A model generated the notes under the pieces. It did not search any database. It saw nothing but the letters and a program-made list of their open reading frames with translations, and was not told the DNA's origin. Both the position numbers and the translations under genes were made by a program. Shown here piece by piece: positions 39,782 through 50,999 of a DNA stretch of 64,000 bases. Origin of the DNA: Tenrec ecaudatus (Eukaryota; Chordata; Mammalia; Afrosoricida; Tenrecidae); contig NC_134546.1 of NCBI RefSeq assembly GCF_050624435.1, positions 41,123,501-41,187,500 of the forward strand. The letters are read 5' to 3'. Position 1 is the first letter of the stretch. The number at the start of each line of letters is the position of its first letter.

Positions 39782-39949
39782 GTGGTGGAGAGAGGGGGAA
39801 AATGTGGAGCTGATACCAAGGGCTCAAGTAGAAAGATGTTTTGAGAATGATGATGGCAATGAATGTACAAATGTGCTTGACACAATGGATCTATGCATGG
39901 ATTGTGATAGGAGTTGAACGAGCCCCAAATAAAATACTTTATAATTTTA
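39782..39949 (+). mobile_element. short LINE-1 3' end inserted in the SPIN-like relic
   Basis: Ends in an AATAAAATA signal and an A/T-rich tail. It is bounded by an 11-bp repeat AAAAATCCTCA (39,771-39,781 and 39,950-39,960). It sits directly upstream of the BED finger coding segment, so it landed after the transposon was in place. Confidence 0.85.
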
Positions 39950-39960
39950 AAAAATCCTCA

Positions 39961-40645
39961 CTATATGTTCTTAACTTTTCTACATGATTCATTGTCAAGG
40001 GATGGTGTGCTAATGAAAGTAATATATAAGAGTAGCTTTAATAATACAAACAATAATACATGGCAAAGTTCAGTCAATACAGTTCACTAAAGTTTCCTGT
40101 GATTTATCATTCTCTGTTGTTGTTTTTACATACCTGTTACTATCACAAGGCGGCAGTATTCACATCAACCACGGCTGAATATAAAAAGACAGATCATTAT
40201 CCAAATTAGGTTCCCATGGGACAGATTTTTTTTGCTGTAGTTGATGAATTTGCAGAACATAATTTTACATTTACCCAGTAATTATAATTCATGAAGTATC
40301 ATTTTACCTCCAGTACTCCTGCTTTCAAAAGAGTAGCTGCTTTCTACACAGTAGCTACTCTACACACATGTGTGACTGGTTCACATAAGTACATTATGGC
40401 ACCAACCCTGTCACATACACCTGTATTTGTACGGGGTGTAGGTGATGGGGTTGGTGCAATGATGTCATCACGCCGGGTACTCGTATGTGGGCGTATCTGC
40501 ATGTGGATGGACCCACCTGGAGATGGATAGAGAAACTGTCTCAGTTCCTAAGACCATCGGATATGTGTTTCGATTGTCTTAGGTGACCCCTGTGAGAGGG
40601 TCGTTCAACCCCCAAAGGGGTCGCAACACAGGTTGAGAACCGCTG
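39961..40645 (-). mobile_element. SPIN-like 5' terminal region of the same element
   Basis: Ends in the SPIN inverted repeat (reverse complement CAGCGGTTCTCAACC at 40,631-40,645). It shares about 120 bp of subterminal sequence with the complete copy at 18,645-19,095, including the CCCCAAAGGGGTCG block. Orientation and order fit the transposase next to it. The opposite terminus was not found left of 38,240, so the element is truncated. Confidence 0.75.
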
Positions 40646-41571
40646 CTGTAGAAGGTGAAGCTCCAGGAAGGGGGGGCTTTTCATTTGGCTGTGAACTCAT
40701 GTCTCCTGTGACTTGCCATGGGATGGTGGTCAGTGGACACTGGTGGGAGGAATCCTGGACAAGATGTGGACGTGAGGGAGAGAGGTCAGAGAGAAAGGCC
40801 AAGGTTTCGGTCCGAGCAGACTTCAGTGGGACACAGAAGGCAAAGGAGGGGCAACCGGAGATGTGGGACCTTTGTGGATTCTTCCTCACCGTACCCAGGT
40901 CAGGGTTGTCGTGTGCGGTGGGACCTGTGCAGCATGTCTCCGTGGCAGCCTCTCCTCCTTTAATACCCTAAGTTGAGCCTTCGCTGCCTGCTGTCCAGAC
41001 CCCATCATTCTATATTTCAACCCCGCCACCCCTTCCCCCAGGCCATCCTCCTGCCCCATATCTGAAGAGCCATTTTCCTATTCGCAAGGCATGCGGAAGA
41101 CTTACTGTGTGGTGCCACGAGTACACTGCAGGCTTGCTCAACTCTGTGCCTCCACTCCTGCCCGTCCCACCAACAATGATGCCCTTCCCGACCCACCTCC
41201 TCCCGCCTTCTCTGCATTCCTGCTCATCCCCCTGTGAGAAAACCGTCCCTAACATCCCCACCCCTACCCCCCCCCCCCCAGCCTCACTGCTCTCTGCAAA
41301 CTCTGCTTCAGAGGCCCCAGCTCTAGTGGGAGCTGTCAGAACTCAAGGCCAGGCATCCTTTCCGAGCGCCCTGCAGGCACTTGCCTCACACACCCTCCAG
41401 CAGTGTTTGTGGACTGCCCGGCCACTCTGTCATCCTGACAGTACAATGTTAGAAGGACCTGGGGCTGAGGGACTGGGCAGGACCTCAGAGGGCTCTGCTG
41501 GGGCCATGGCAACATTGTGTCATTTTGAATTAACTGCAATGATTCCTGCCTTGCTTGTGGGATCACTCGCT
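40646..41571. other. intergenic stretch, nothing recognised
   Basis: C-rich from 41,010 to 41,300. The 166-codon frame at 41,107 has low-complexity composition and no motif. Confidence 0.5.
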
Positions 41572-42085
41572 GAGGTAGTTAGTTTATTGTGCCAACCTGG
41601 CCAATAAACACATGTGGGTTAAATTGAAGGGCGGAGGGATAAATGGCTCGGTGAGCCTCGTCTTTCAAGTTCTCGGTCTCTTGCTTTGTGATGGTCGGAC
41701 CAGGGTGCAGCTGCCTTAGCCAGTTCCCTGCTTCAGCTGGCAAGGCTCACTTCCTGCAAGACATCCCCGAGGAGAAGCCACATGGACCTACCCCGATGCA
41801 GGTCTGGGTGCTGGAGCAGTGGTGTGGACAGCCCTGCCTGCGCTGAGATGCTTACACGTACACTGACTTGGCTTTCCTCCCTCAGTCGGCATCATTGTGT
41901 GTGTTTTGTGAGATGGAGGAGGACTTTGTGGATTGGTGTCGGACATATGGGTTAATGTTAGACTTGTGGGTTTGGGCAGCACTGGGTTGGGATGTTTTCT
42001 TGCTGTGCACTTAACCTTTATATAAAACTCTCTTATACATGAGTTTTTGTGGATTTGTTTCCCTAAAGTACCCAGACTAACACAC
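41572..42085 (+). mobile_element. LTR-like interspersed repeat, family A copy 3
   Basis: From GAGGTAGTTAGTTTATTGTG to ACCCAGACTAACACAC, with TATATAAAACTCTC at about 42,019. The closest relative in the window is the reversed copy at 16,221. Confidence 0.6.
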
Positions 42086-42169
42086 TTGCCAAGGCATAGA
42101 ATAACCACTGTTTAATCACCCACCAGAAGGCAGGCTTGCATGACACTTGACATGCATTGATTCATTTAG

Positions 42170-42350
42170 GGAGCGTTGGGTTGCATTTGGGCCAGCACGG
42201 GGCTGCCTGTTTGAACCCCGCAGCGCTCTGCAGGAGGAGGCAGTCTGCTTCTGCAGGTACACAGTCTCAGGACCCTGGCCGGGGAGCAGCCTTATTCTAT
42301 CCTAAAGGGTCACTGTGAGTCGGAAGAAACTTGGTGGCATGGGTTTGTTT
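42170..42350 (+). mobile_element. AfroSINE, diverged
   Basis: The B-box is TTTGAACCCCG-like. The end TCACTGTGAGTCGGAAG is clear. Confidence 0.75.
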
Positions 42351-42554
42351 TTTGTTTCTTTGTTTTGTTTAATCTCCCCAATAACCGTTATCTCCCAGAT
42401 ACTATTACTACCCTCATCTGGCCACTATAAAAGCATCTTTGGGAGAGGTACAGAGAGGGTCTGGTCAAGTACGTCTGTGGGCACCTGGCTAGCACATCCT
42501 GGAGCCAGGATTCACATCTAGTCTCCTCCAGTGCCACCAAGAACACCCCAATCT

Positions 42555-42716
42555 CACTGCCATGGAGCACGAGGTAGAACTGTGTCTGCAGCTTTCCAAA
42601 GTGGTAAGTTTTTACGGGAATAGAGAGCCTCATCTTTCTCCCACAGAGGCCCTGGAGATTTGAACAGCTGATCTTGTGCTCTGCAGCCTAGTGCATAATC
42701 ACGACACCACCGGGAC
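42555..42716 (-). mobile_element. AfroSINE
   Basis: Reverse copy from ACTGCCATGGAGCACGAGG to CACGACACCACCGGGACTGG. Confidence 0.85.
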
Positions 42717-42937
42717 TGGATTCTTCACTACTGCACCATGAGCTCTCTTCAGCCGAGGCTGTCAGGGCGGCTCCTTCAGGGACTGTATGTTCAGAGAAAG
42801 AATTTAAATCTCTACACAAAACAACTCGATGCCTCTCACACCCACACCCTCACCGCCACCTCTCCTCAAAAAAGAAAGAAACATTGAATCTCTGAGTAAC
42901 GGAGGTGCTGTCTTTAACTGGTGTCTTTCCTTGATAA

Positions 42938-43110
42938 GGAGCCCTGGTGGTGTGGTAGTTATGCACTGGACTGCTGACCTCAATGTCAGCAGTTCGAAAC
43001 TATGTCCGCTCCGCAGGAGAAAGAGGCAGCTTTTCCCTGGATAGTTGTACCCTGCCCTCCACAGTTGCTATGACTCGAATCACCTGGGTGGCAGTGAGGA
43101 GTTTGAGTTT
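42938..43110 (+). mobile_element. AfroSINE
   Basis: AAGGAGCCCTGGTGGTGTGG head, ATGTCAGCAGTTCGAAAC, end TTGCTATGACTCGAATCAC. Confidence 0.9.
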
Positions 43111-43147
43111 GTGCCTTTCCTTACAATGGGCTCTTGTTAGCTCCTTG

Positions 43148-43250
43148 GGCACGTGGGAAGCCCTGGCACAGTGTGGAGGTCTCTGGTGCTGGAAATCCTT
43201 TGACGACTAACCTCAGGATGAGCAGTTCGAACCCACCTAGCAGCACCATG
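43148..43250 (+). mobile_element. AfroSINE 5' half
   Basis: GGGAAGCCCTGGCACAGTG and CAGTTCGAACCCACCTAGC. It lies directly after the previous copy. Confidence 0.7.
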
Positions 43251-44464
43251 GCAACAACAACGAACTTCTGTAAATATCACACCAAAGAATTGTGGTTCTT
43301 TTCGTTGGACTTTGGCTGGATGGTGTTCTTCTGTGACCCTTTATTTTTAATTTACATAGAGTCTGCTACACAAACTGTCCTAAGCACCACCACCACCACC
43401 ACCCCGCCTTAGGTTCAGTATTCATGCTACGAGGCTGCCCTTTCTTATGTTCAAACGGTGCCGTTGTTCTTGTTAATGTTTTAAGATGTGGATTTTCTAA
43501 ACACAAAAGAAGACTGTCCTCATCGCGATTGCGATCATTTTACCAGCCTTGTTTTCTTTTTAAGCTACTCCTGGGAAGTATTTTAAAGTACATCCCTGAC
43601 CTTACCTGTGAATACTTCAGTTATACATACTTTTGCTGGTTTAGAAGCTGAGCACCAGCTTCTAAACCTGCCCTGTCCACTTCACCGCTCATTCTGTAGC
43701 GTGGGCAGTGTCTGCGCAGGCAGTGCCCAGGAGCCTGCACACTGGCTGCCCAGGATGGCCTCCCCACACCCCACCGCGGGACAGAGAGGCCATTACACCA
43801 CTGTTGCCAGTGACTGCCCTGCGGTCTTCTCAGGACAGCAAGCAAGGGCTAATACATCAGGGCTGTGCTTTATTATTAGTATATTAAGTGTCTGTTTTTA
43901 TTAAACTTATGAACTTAGTTTGAGTCAAACAGTTCTAACAGACTTTTACAAAATAACAAAAACCAAACAAGGCCACACAAAACCCCAGTCCCTGAGCCTC
44001 CCTTCTAGTCTGTGCTCTCCAGAGACAACCCTTCTCAGAATTCCCTTCTTGGAATCTTTCCCCATTTCCCAAAGCCTGTGGGAGCTTCACTCTTGAATGC
44101 TGAGGATTGGCCTGCTTCATGGGCTTCCTGCTCCCCACCACTCTTGTATGGATACTTCCTCTCTCTGCTGCACCCCCCACCATTCGGGTCAAATCAACAT
44201 TGTTGGTGGACCAGTCTTCGGCGTACACGTTGAGTAGTCACATGCTGTTCTGTGTAGACTGTGATTACTTACTCTCTCCTGTACAACTCTCTTTGCCTTG
44301 GAGTTAATCAAGACTTGAAAATTTGCTTTGTTTTTAGTATCTGTTCCTGTGTGCTTGGTACCGTTGAGTTAGTTCAGACACATAGACATCCCGTGTGTGT
44401 CAACCCATCTTGTTGAGAGCCTTCCTCTTTCTTGTTGCCCCTCTACTACATGTTTTATGGTTTC
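43251..44464. other. intergenic stretch, nothing recognised
   Basis: It holds a short (CAC)n run near 43,385. No gene or clear repeat otherwise. Confidence 0.5.
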
Positions 44465-44645
44465 TCAGTTGCCAGTGAGCTGTTTTCAACTCACAGGTCA
44501 GAGGAGAACTGTGAGCCATAGGAATTTTCAATGGCTGATTGTTCACAAGTCGGCTACCAGGTCTTCCTTCCACAGCAGCAAGGTGGATTCAAACTTCTAA
44601 CCTAGTGGTTAATAGTTGAACCCTCTATATTGCCCAGGGACTCCT
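44465..44645 (-). mobile_element. AfroSINE, diverged
   Basis: Reverse copy with CAGTGAGCTGTTTTCAACTC and GGTGGATTCAAACTTCTAACC. Confidence 0.7.
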
Positions 44646-45190
44646 GCTCTATGGGCTTCATCACAAATTTGGCCTTACCTCCTTCTCTGGATGCATAGTT
44701 CCCTTCTCCAGTGAAGCGCTCCACCCAAATTCAGTTGGGTGTCCATGAACTTCAATGAAGGCCCTCCTGGAGACCACTGGTTGACTCCAGGCTCTTTGGA
44801 CTGATCTCGAAGCTGACAGCACAGCTGTCATTTACGGGACTCTTCCTTCTCCACTATCCTGGGGATCAAGTCTTTTTCTACCCTCTTCAGCTCCAAATGC
44901 CCTCACAATCCCCCCCGCCCCCCCGCCCTTTGCAGCCTCCTCTCTTTGCAGCCTATTCTGCCTGGGCATCATGGGCAGGGAAAAGCCAATTCCACACTAG
45001 ATACAAAGTAGGGCCTCAGAGAACTAGCTGAATAGAACACTTAGCTAACTGTACACTGCTTCCTGGAAAAGACGGAGTTTTCTGATCTTACTATAGTGAT
45101 GTTTCCTATTTTTTGATGATTAGATACTATTTGCTCATTGTTGGAAATTTGAAAAATACTTAAAAAGTGTCAAGGAATACTCACCTCTTT

Positions 45191-45316
45191 TTTTAAATCA
45201 TTTTATTTGGGGTTCGTATAACTCATCACAATCCACACATCCATCCATTGTGTCAAGCATATTTGTACATTTGTTGTCATCGTCATTTTCAAAACATTTT
45301 ATTTCTACTTGAGAAC
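45191..45316 (-). mobile_element. 126-bp LINE-1 3' end with perfect duplication
   Basis: Flanked by ACTCACCTCTTT at 45,179-45,190 and 45,317-45,328 (12 of 12). It is reversed and heavily 5'-truncated. Confidence 0.92.
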
Positions 45317-45362
45317 ACTCACCTCTTTGTAGACCTACAACAGTTTACATGTTTGCTTCCTG

Positions 45363-45545
45363 TGTTGGTGCTGTGAGTTAGGTGTGAGTTTGGGCTGCAG
45401 ACCACAAGGTTTGTAGTTCAAACCCACCAGCCCCACAGTGGAAGAAAGATGAGACTTCTGATCCTGTGAAGACTTACCATCTCAGAAACCCTATACAGGG
45501 CCGCTACGAGTTGGAATCAACACAATGGTAGTGGGTTTGGTTTGT
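45363..45545 (+). mobile_element. AfroSINE
   Basis: TAGTTCAAACCCACCAGCC, then GAGTTGGAATCAACACAATG and a TTTGGTTTG end. Confidence 0.9.
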
Positions 45546-45804
45546 GCTGAGTTCTGTGTATATATAGTAAATTATTTTATAGTATATGTAAGAAATTCCA
45601 AATGAGAAAAGAAAAGGGGCTTTTTAAGAAGAGGGACATTAGGTTACCTGACTGCTCAGCTCCAGGGGACACTGTTCATATTGTGTTCTGTGGTGCCTTC
45701 CTGTGGCTCTGGGCGAAGACCCAAGACTCTCCAGGTCCAGTATGAGAAACTGACAAATAGTATGTGTCTGTCCGTGTCACATTTAAAACTGCTCTCCCGA
45801 CCTA

Positions 45805-46410
45805 AAGCCCATCTGTAGGCACTGGACATCCCCTTACAGAAGGGTTGTGGGGAAGAGACAAGCCAGTCAGGGTGTTGTGTAGCACCGTTGAAGCATACAA
45901 CTTTTCCTCTAGTTCTTTAATGTTTCGCTACCACCCACTATTATGACCTCAATTCTACCTTATAAATCCGGCTAGACCAGAGCATGTGCACTGGTACAGA
46001 TAAGAGCTGGAAACACAGGGAATCCAGGACAGGTAAACCCCTCAGGACCAATATTGAGAGTGGGGATACCAGGAGGGTAAGGGAAAGGTGAGGTTCGGGG
46101 GGAACCATCACAATGATCTACATATAACCCCCTCCCAGGGGGACAGACAGCGGAGAAGTGGGTGAAGGGAGACATCGGTCAGTGTAGGACATGAAAAAAT
46201 AATAATAATTATTAGATTATCAAGGGTTTGTGGGGGAGGGAGAGGAGAAAATGAGGAGCTGATACCAAGGGCTCAAGTGGAGGGAAAGTGTTTTGAGGAT
46301 GACGGTGGCAATAAATGTATAATGTGTTTGAAACAATGGATAGATGTGTGGATTGTGATAAGAGTTGTACAAGCTTACAATAAAATGATTTATATTTATA
46401 TGAAAAAAGA
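45805..46410 (+). mobile_element. LINE-1 3' end, 600 bp
   Basis: It starts at AAAGCCCATCTGTAGGCACTG and ends in AATAAAATGATTTATATT and a weak A-rich tail. Non-repetitive sequence with its own AATAAA follows directly. Confidence 0.8.
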
Positions 46411-46812
46411 ACGGAGGCCTGGCCAGTCTGTGCAGGGAGCTCACGGGAAGAGCTTTGGACTCCATGATCGCCCGGAGGCCAGCAGGGGACCGAGCAGCCA
46501 GTCCTTGCTGCGTGCAGCCCACGGGGCGGAAGAAACTGAGCCTTGGGACCAAGTGGCCTTTCTTTAGCTGATGTTGCCCGCCGGAGCCCCTGGGGCTGTA
46601 ACTTGCCTTGAGTTGGAAGGCGGTTTGCATTTAAACCTGTTAATTTACTCATTCTTTTAATTTATGTAAGGTTTTTTTGTACGCAATTCTCAACTCTGAG
46701 ATGACACAACAAATTTTGGCTTTCTACTGTTATGTGCGAACAATAGACCCCAGCAAACCGGCGTTGTGTAAGGAGAAATAAAGTGCTGCAGTGAATGGCA
46801 AGAAAAAAAACC
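46411..46812 (+). other. non-repeat segment ending in AATAAA and an A-run
   Basis: GC-rich at first, AT-rich later, then GGAGAAATAAAGTGCTGCAG and an A-rich stretch at 46,802-46,822. It has the look of an mRNA 3' UTR end and lies directly after a LINE-1 tail. It may be a processed pseudogene tail or a LINE-1 3' transduction. I could not name a source gene. Confidence 0.4.
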
Positions 46813-47226
46813 CAGAAAAAAACTAGGCAGTTTATAGTTCTGTTTTCTGCAGCATCATCCCTGGAAGCTTGAACTCCTGTCTAACATATGAATATAGCAA
46901 CATAGTTGGTTGATGATGACTGAGAAAACATCTGGCAGACCCACACTGACAAGAAATAGTTTGTTCTAGGAGAGAAAGGAAGTTTCTGTTCTTCATTAAG
47001 AGCCCTGTCCTCAGACACTGTGGTGATAAATAGAAAGTTTGCCCCGTAAATTGTTAAGCAGTTTCATAATTAGCTCCGAGTTAGGGAATTAACCAGCAGA
47101 GCCTTAAAGCAGGACCCCCATCAGAGCTCCTCCAAACTTCTGAAAGAAGAGGAGGGGAATTAGAAGCATTGTTTTCATATGGGGAGGAATAGAAGTCGCC
47201 TCCGACTCAAATACACTGGAGGCTGT

Positions 47227-48105
47227 TGGAGCCTTGGTGGCAGAGAGGGATAAACGTGGAGCTACTAACCCTCGAGGACAGCTGTGGGAAGCAGGATTTC
47301 TCCCAAGCTGCCTTCCCCAAATAGATGCCAGACAGCTGCTTGCGAATGACCATACACTTGGAGGTCATCAGAAGTAGGTCAGGGGTTATTCTCCCTGAGA
47401 GCTATCAACCATCTAGAGCAAGCAGGCACCACTGATTATCCCACAACAAATAGGGCCCACTCCCTTCTGATAAGGAGAGTAGTTGTCCTGGTCGGAGACC
47501 CCAGAGAGGTCAAACCCGCCCAAGGATGACTAAGGCTAGGCTGCCATCTTGAATCTAGGATCCGCCCATCTTGTCACATGTATACCCCCTAATCCCTCCT
47601 CCTCCTATTACATGTATGTCCCTAGACCACCCCCTCTCATTACTGTATTACCTATAAGACAACCCCTTCCTGTGACGAATGTCCTCACCTGTAATTAGGG
47701 GGCTTGCATGTCCCCAGAGAAGATAAAAAGCCTGGACTAGCATTAAAGATCTCTCTCTCCCTCCACGTGGACCATCAAGTGGGGCTGAGGTGAGCATGCT
47801 ACTATGAATTGTGTCTGACTCCATTTATTTCAATACTTCTCTTCTACCTCTCATGCTCTCTATAACTTTACTATGACCTTTAATTATTATCGCTGTACAA
47901 TTGCGCCTACCAGACCCGTAATGATGTGTTAGGGGCTGGCTTTCCCTGACAGCGGTTCAAATCCACCAGTCCCACTTTGGGAGACAGATGAGGCTTTCTA
48001 TTGCCTTCACAATGTAAAGCCTCAGCAGGACAGCTCTGCCCTGCCCTACAGGGTCAGACTCCCTATATGAGTCAGCATTGACTCTGATGCAGCGAGTCCC
48101 CAAAT
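47227..48105 (+). mobile_element. AfroSINE split by a solo LTR
   Basis: The head (TGGAGCCTTGGTGG) ends at 47,282. The body resumes at 47,954 with GGTTCAAATCCACCAGTCCC. Confidence 0.85.
47283..47951 (+). mobile_element. solo LTR inserted in an AfroSINE
   Basis: About 669 bp starting TGTGGGAAGC and ending TTTCCCTGACA, with ATTAAA near 47,742 after GATAAAAAGCC. It lacks an internal region. It separates two parts of one AfroSINE (47,227-47,282 and 47,954-48,105). The 6-mer GACAGC occurs at both junctions (47,277-47,282 and 47,948-47,953). The exact last base is ambiguous because the duplication overlaps the LTR end. Confidence 0.8.
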
Positions 48106-48119
48106 TGTGCCTTGTTGTT

Positions 48120-48370
48120 AGGGCCCGTGCGTGTCTGACTCCTGGGGATCTGGTCTACTCTTTTTAGTCAGCAAGATGTGCTCTCGGAACTGATCTCTCC
48201 TGATAACATGCCAGACAAAGTCTTATCTGAGGAGCATTCTGTACTCGTCCAAGACAGGTGTGTCTGTTCTTTTGTCAGGCCGCGGCACTTTTCATGGTCT
48301 TTGCCGGCACCATCATTCAAGTACCTTGATTCTCCACAGGTCTTCTTAGCAGGGTTGGGCTGCTCCTAAA
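48120..48370 (-). mobile_element. RTE/BovB 3' coding fragment
   Basis: The reverse complement carries the BovB block that encodes the end of the reverse transcriptase (around GTACTCGTCCAAGACAGG at 48,241). It is flanked on both sides by AfroSINE pieces. Confidence 0.65.
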
Positions 48371-48399
48371 CGGCCCCCCCTCTGCCCCCGCAGTCCCTC

Positions 48400-48508
48400 T
48401 GAGGGCAACAGGTGAGGCGTGCTGCTCCTGTAAGCACCCAGGGGCCAGTTCTCCTCTGTCCGACAGGGTCACTGTGAGTTAGGATGGACTGAGCCAGTGA
48501 GTTTGCTG
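48400..48508 (+). mobile_element. AfroSINE 3' part
   Basis: TTCTCCTCTGTCCGACAGGG, then TCACTGTGAGTTAGGATGG. The head is lost at the BovB fragment. Confidence 0.65.
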
Positions 48509-49057
48509 GCATAAGGACCTGAAAAAAAAATCCCCTGTCCACTTAGAACTCTTCTGTTTGTTGTTCCGGAATCTTTTATTATCTCTGCACTCCCCTCCCA
48601 CCCGCTCCCTCCCCCTCCCTCAACACCAGCATGGAATGGTGACCCCCACGGGTCCAAGAACAGAAACAGCACAGTAAACCAGCAACAGAATGTCCGGAAT
48701 AGCCTCCCTCCTGGGCTTCCCGTATTTGTTGGGACACATCTCCTGTTGTACTGAACTGCCATCACCCCTCCTGCGATCATTATTATGGTTGCTCTCACCA
48801 CAAATGGTCGCAGATGCTATGAGACAGGAACTTGACCGTGCCCCGCAGAATGTTACACATTATAGGCCCAATAAATGCTGGCTGGATACAGTTTTCGGCG
48901 GCAGAGTGAGGGCCTGGCCAATGTCGAGGATGCAGCTCAAGTTACACTGGAGCAGGAGGGGACAACCCCCCCCCACCCTTTTGGGTATTCATAGCATCGT
49001 TTGCCGGTCATCCTGGTCATGGTCAAACACTTATGAGCTCACCCGAATATGAGGGCC

Positions 49058-49246
49058 GGGAGCCCTTCTGGCACAGTGCTTACGAGTTGGGCTGCAAACT
49101 GTCAGGTCAGCAGGTCGGAACCACTAGCCACTCCATGGGAGGAAGATGAGGCTTTCTACTCCTGAGTTGCTACACTCTCAGGAACCCTTAGGTGCTACAG
49201 GGTCACTGTGAGTTGGCATCGACTGGATGGCAGTGAGCTTGGCTTC
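49058..49246 (+). mobile_element. AfroSINE, full length
   Basis: GGGAGCCCTTCTGGCACAG head, GAGTTGGCATCGACTGGATG end, TTGGCTTC tail. Confidence 0.9.
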
Positions 49247-50999
49247 TTAAATGTGGTGACTGGAACGGCTTTGATGAGGCATGTGATGTTAGTTGGCATT
49301 GCAGATTTCTTAGCCCCCCAACCCTGCTCTCCAGAGTCTCTCCTCTCCCTAGAGCTCAGGACGGCCAATCATAGCCATTTGGAAACGATGAAGTGGTCAT
49401 CCTCCTGAACAGTGGTGATTCCTGAACATGTGGGCTTTTTCCTCTTCCCCTTGAAAGGCCCCTCCGTTTGGCTTTCCTTGTGGAGAAGGTCCGTGAGCGA
49501 CAGTGAATTGTTCAAACACCAGGTCAGTAAGCATCATGCATTTAAAATGATTTCTCCCTATTGAGTTGAAGGTAGCTAACGGGTAATACAGCTTTTTTCA
49601 AGTATGATTTTCTAAAAGCACCCTTATCTGTCTTGGAAAGGATTGATAGAGAGAGCAATGTTCTCATTGAATATTCAGGGCTAAGCTTGCCCCGACCTCA
49701 CCCTTTCCCCAACCAAGTCCCCTTTCAACTAGGCCATTCTATGGCCCTTTCATTTCAAGGCCATTTCTGCAAGCTGGTTTAAATTGATATTAATTGATCC
49801 TGACAGCTTCAGCAGGCTTGAGTTTTGAAAAATTTCAAATTATCCTACTAGGTCATATCTACAGACACGTTGGGGGACCCCGCGTGAAACGATGTGGCAC
49901 ATAAAGCTCTCATTTCTATGAAAAGGCTCCCAGGAAAAGAAATGTGTTGATACAAAGGAGACTGGCAGGGGCGGAGGGGCAGCTCATTGTCGCACAAGGG
50001 AAAGAGCAGGCACTGGAGGAAAATGAGGTCACAGCTGGCGAGGCCCGGCTGCAGTGGCTTAGCCACTGGGGCCAGGCTGAGCTGTTTACCACCAGGGTTT
50101 GCCACAAAGGCGCATTGCTGGAAAGGGTCCTTTGTAAAGATGTGATGGAGTTACGTGAAACAGACCTGTGTTCATCAAAGTGACCACCTTTGGGGCAGTG
50201 CTGAGTCACACAGAAGGGGAGGCGCCGGCCTTTGCACAAGAGGGATGTCTTCCAACCAGTTGCAGTCGGTCTGTAGACTGTTATGGGCTGCTGCGTTTGC
50301 AAACCGGGGTTTCTTTCACCAGGTGAGCAGCCTGATCACGAAGGCCCGGCAGTTTGCTTTAAAGATGTCAGAATTAAAATGTGCACTCAGAGCACGTCTC
50401 AAATGCAGCGATAGTTGCTGCCTATCAAGTGCAGGAGCCTGATCGCAGTTACCAGTGGTGTTTTCTGGGCGGGGCGGGGCTACCTAATGGCCACCTGGGG
50501 AAGGGTGACCTGGACACAGGGCGCAGGGGCTTTGCTTTGATGCTTTCGCTGGAATGCCTGGGAACAACAGAGAGTTGTCGCCTCTCTGCCCCTTTTCTTC
50601 CTCTGCCTTCCCCTGTTCTATGATAGAACAGTCTTGGAAAAGTTACCAACCAGCCCATCAGATGACTTCCTGTTCTCTTGGATCCCCTCTGTCCCTCCTC
50701 ACCCCTTGGCCATCACCAAGAAGGCAGCTGCAGGAAAGGGGGCCACAGGGAGGTGGGAGGGCCTTGTACCTTTTTGCATGTTTGGGTTGTCTATGACATA
50801 AGCAAAAGTAAACATTCTGAGAGAGACTTCAGGCAGACTTCATATCAGTTTCTTCCTACCTCTTATCAACTGCTGGTTGAATGGGATGCCAAATGCCTTT
50901 CCCACTTTACTAGAGGAGTCCAAGGTCAAAAAAGAAGACGACACCTGAAAGGGCATTTAGAAGAAAATCACCTTGCTATGCAAATAGACCTGAATGCTA
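49247..50999. other. intergenic stretch without visible repeats
   Basis: The longest repeat-free stretch upstream of the CpG island. It has an AP-1-like GCTGAGTCA near 50,200 and a G-rich box GGGCGGGGCGGGG near 50,467. It could hold regulatory DNA for STON1, but nothing is shown. Confidence 0.4.

Noticed and set aside
41107-41607. 166-codon open frame
   Set aside because: Low-complexity Pro/Ser frame in C-rich sequence. No domain.
50300-50340. CAG/GTGAGC donor-like site as an upstream STON1 exon
   Set aside because: No matching acceptor, promoter or CpG density. Such sites occur by chance.
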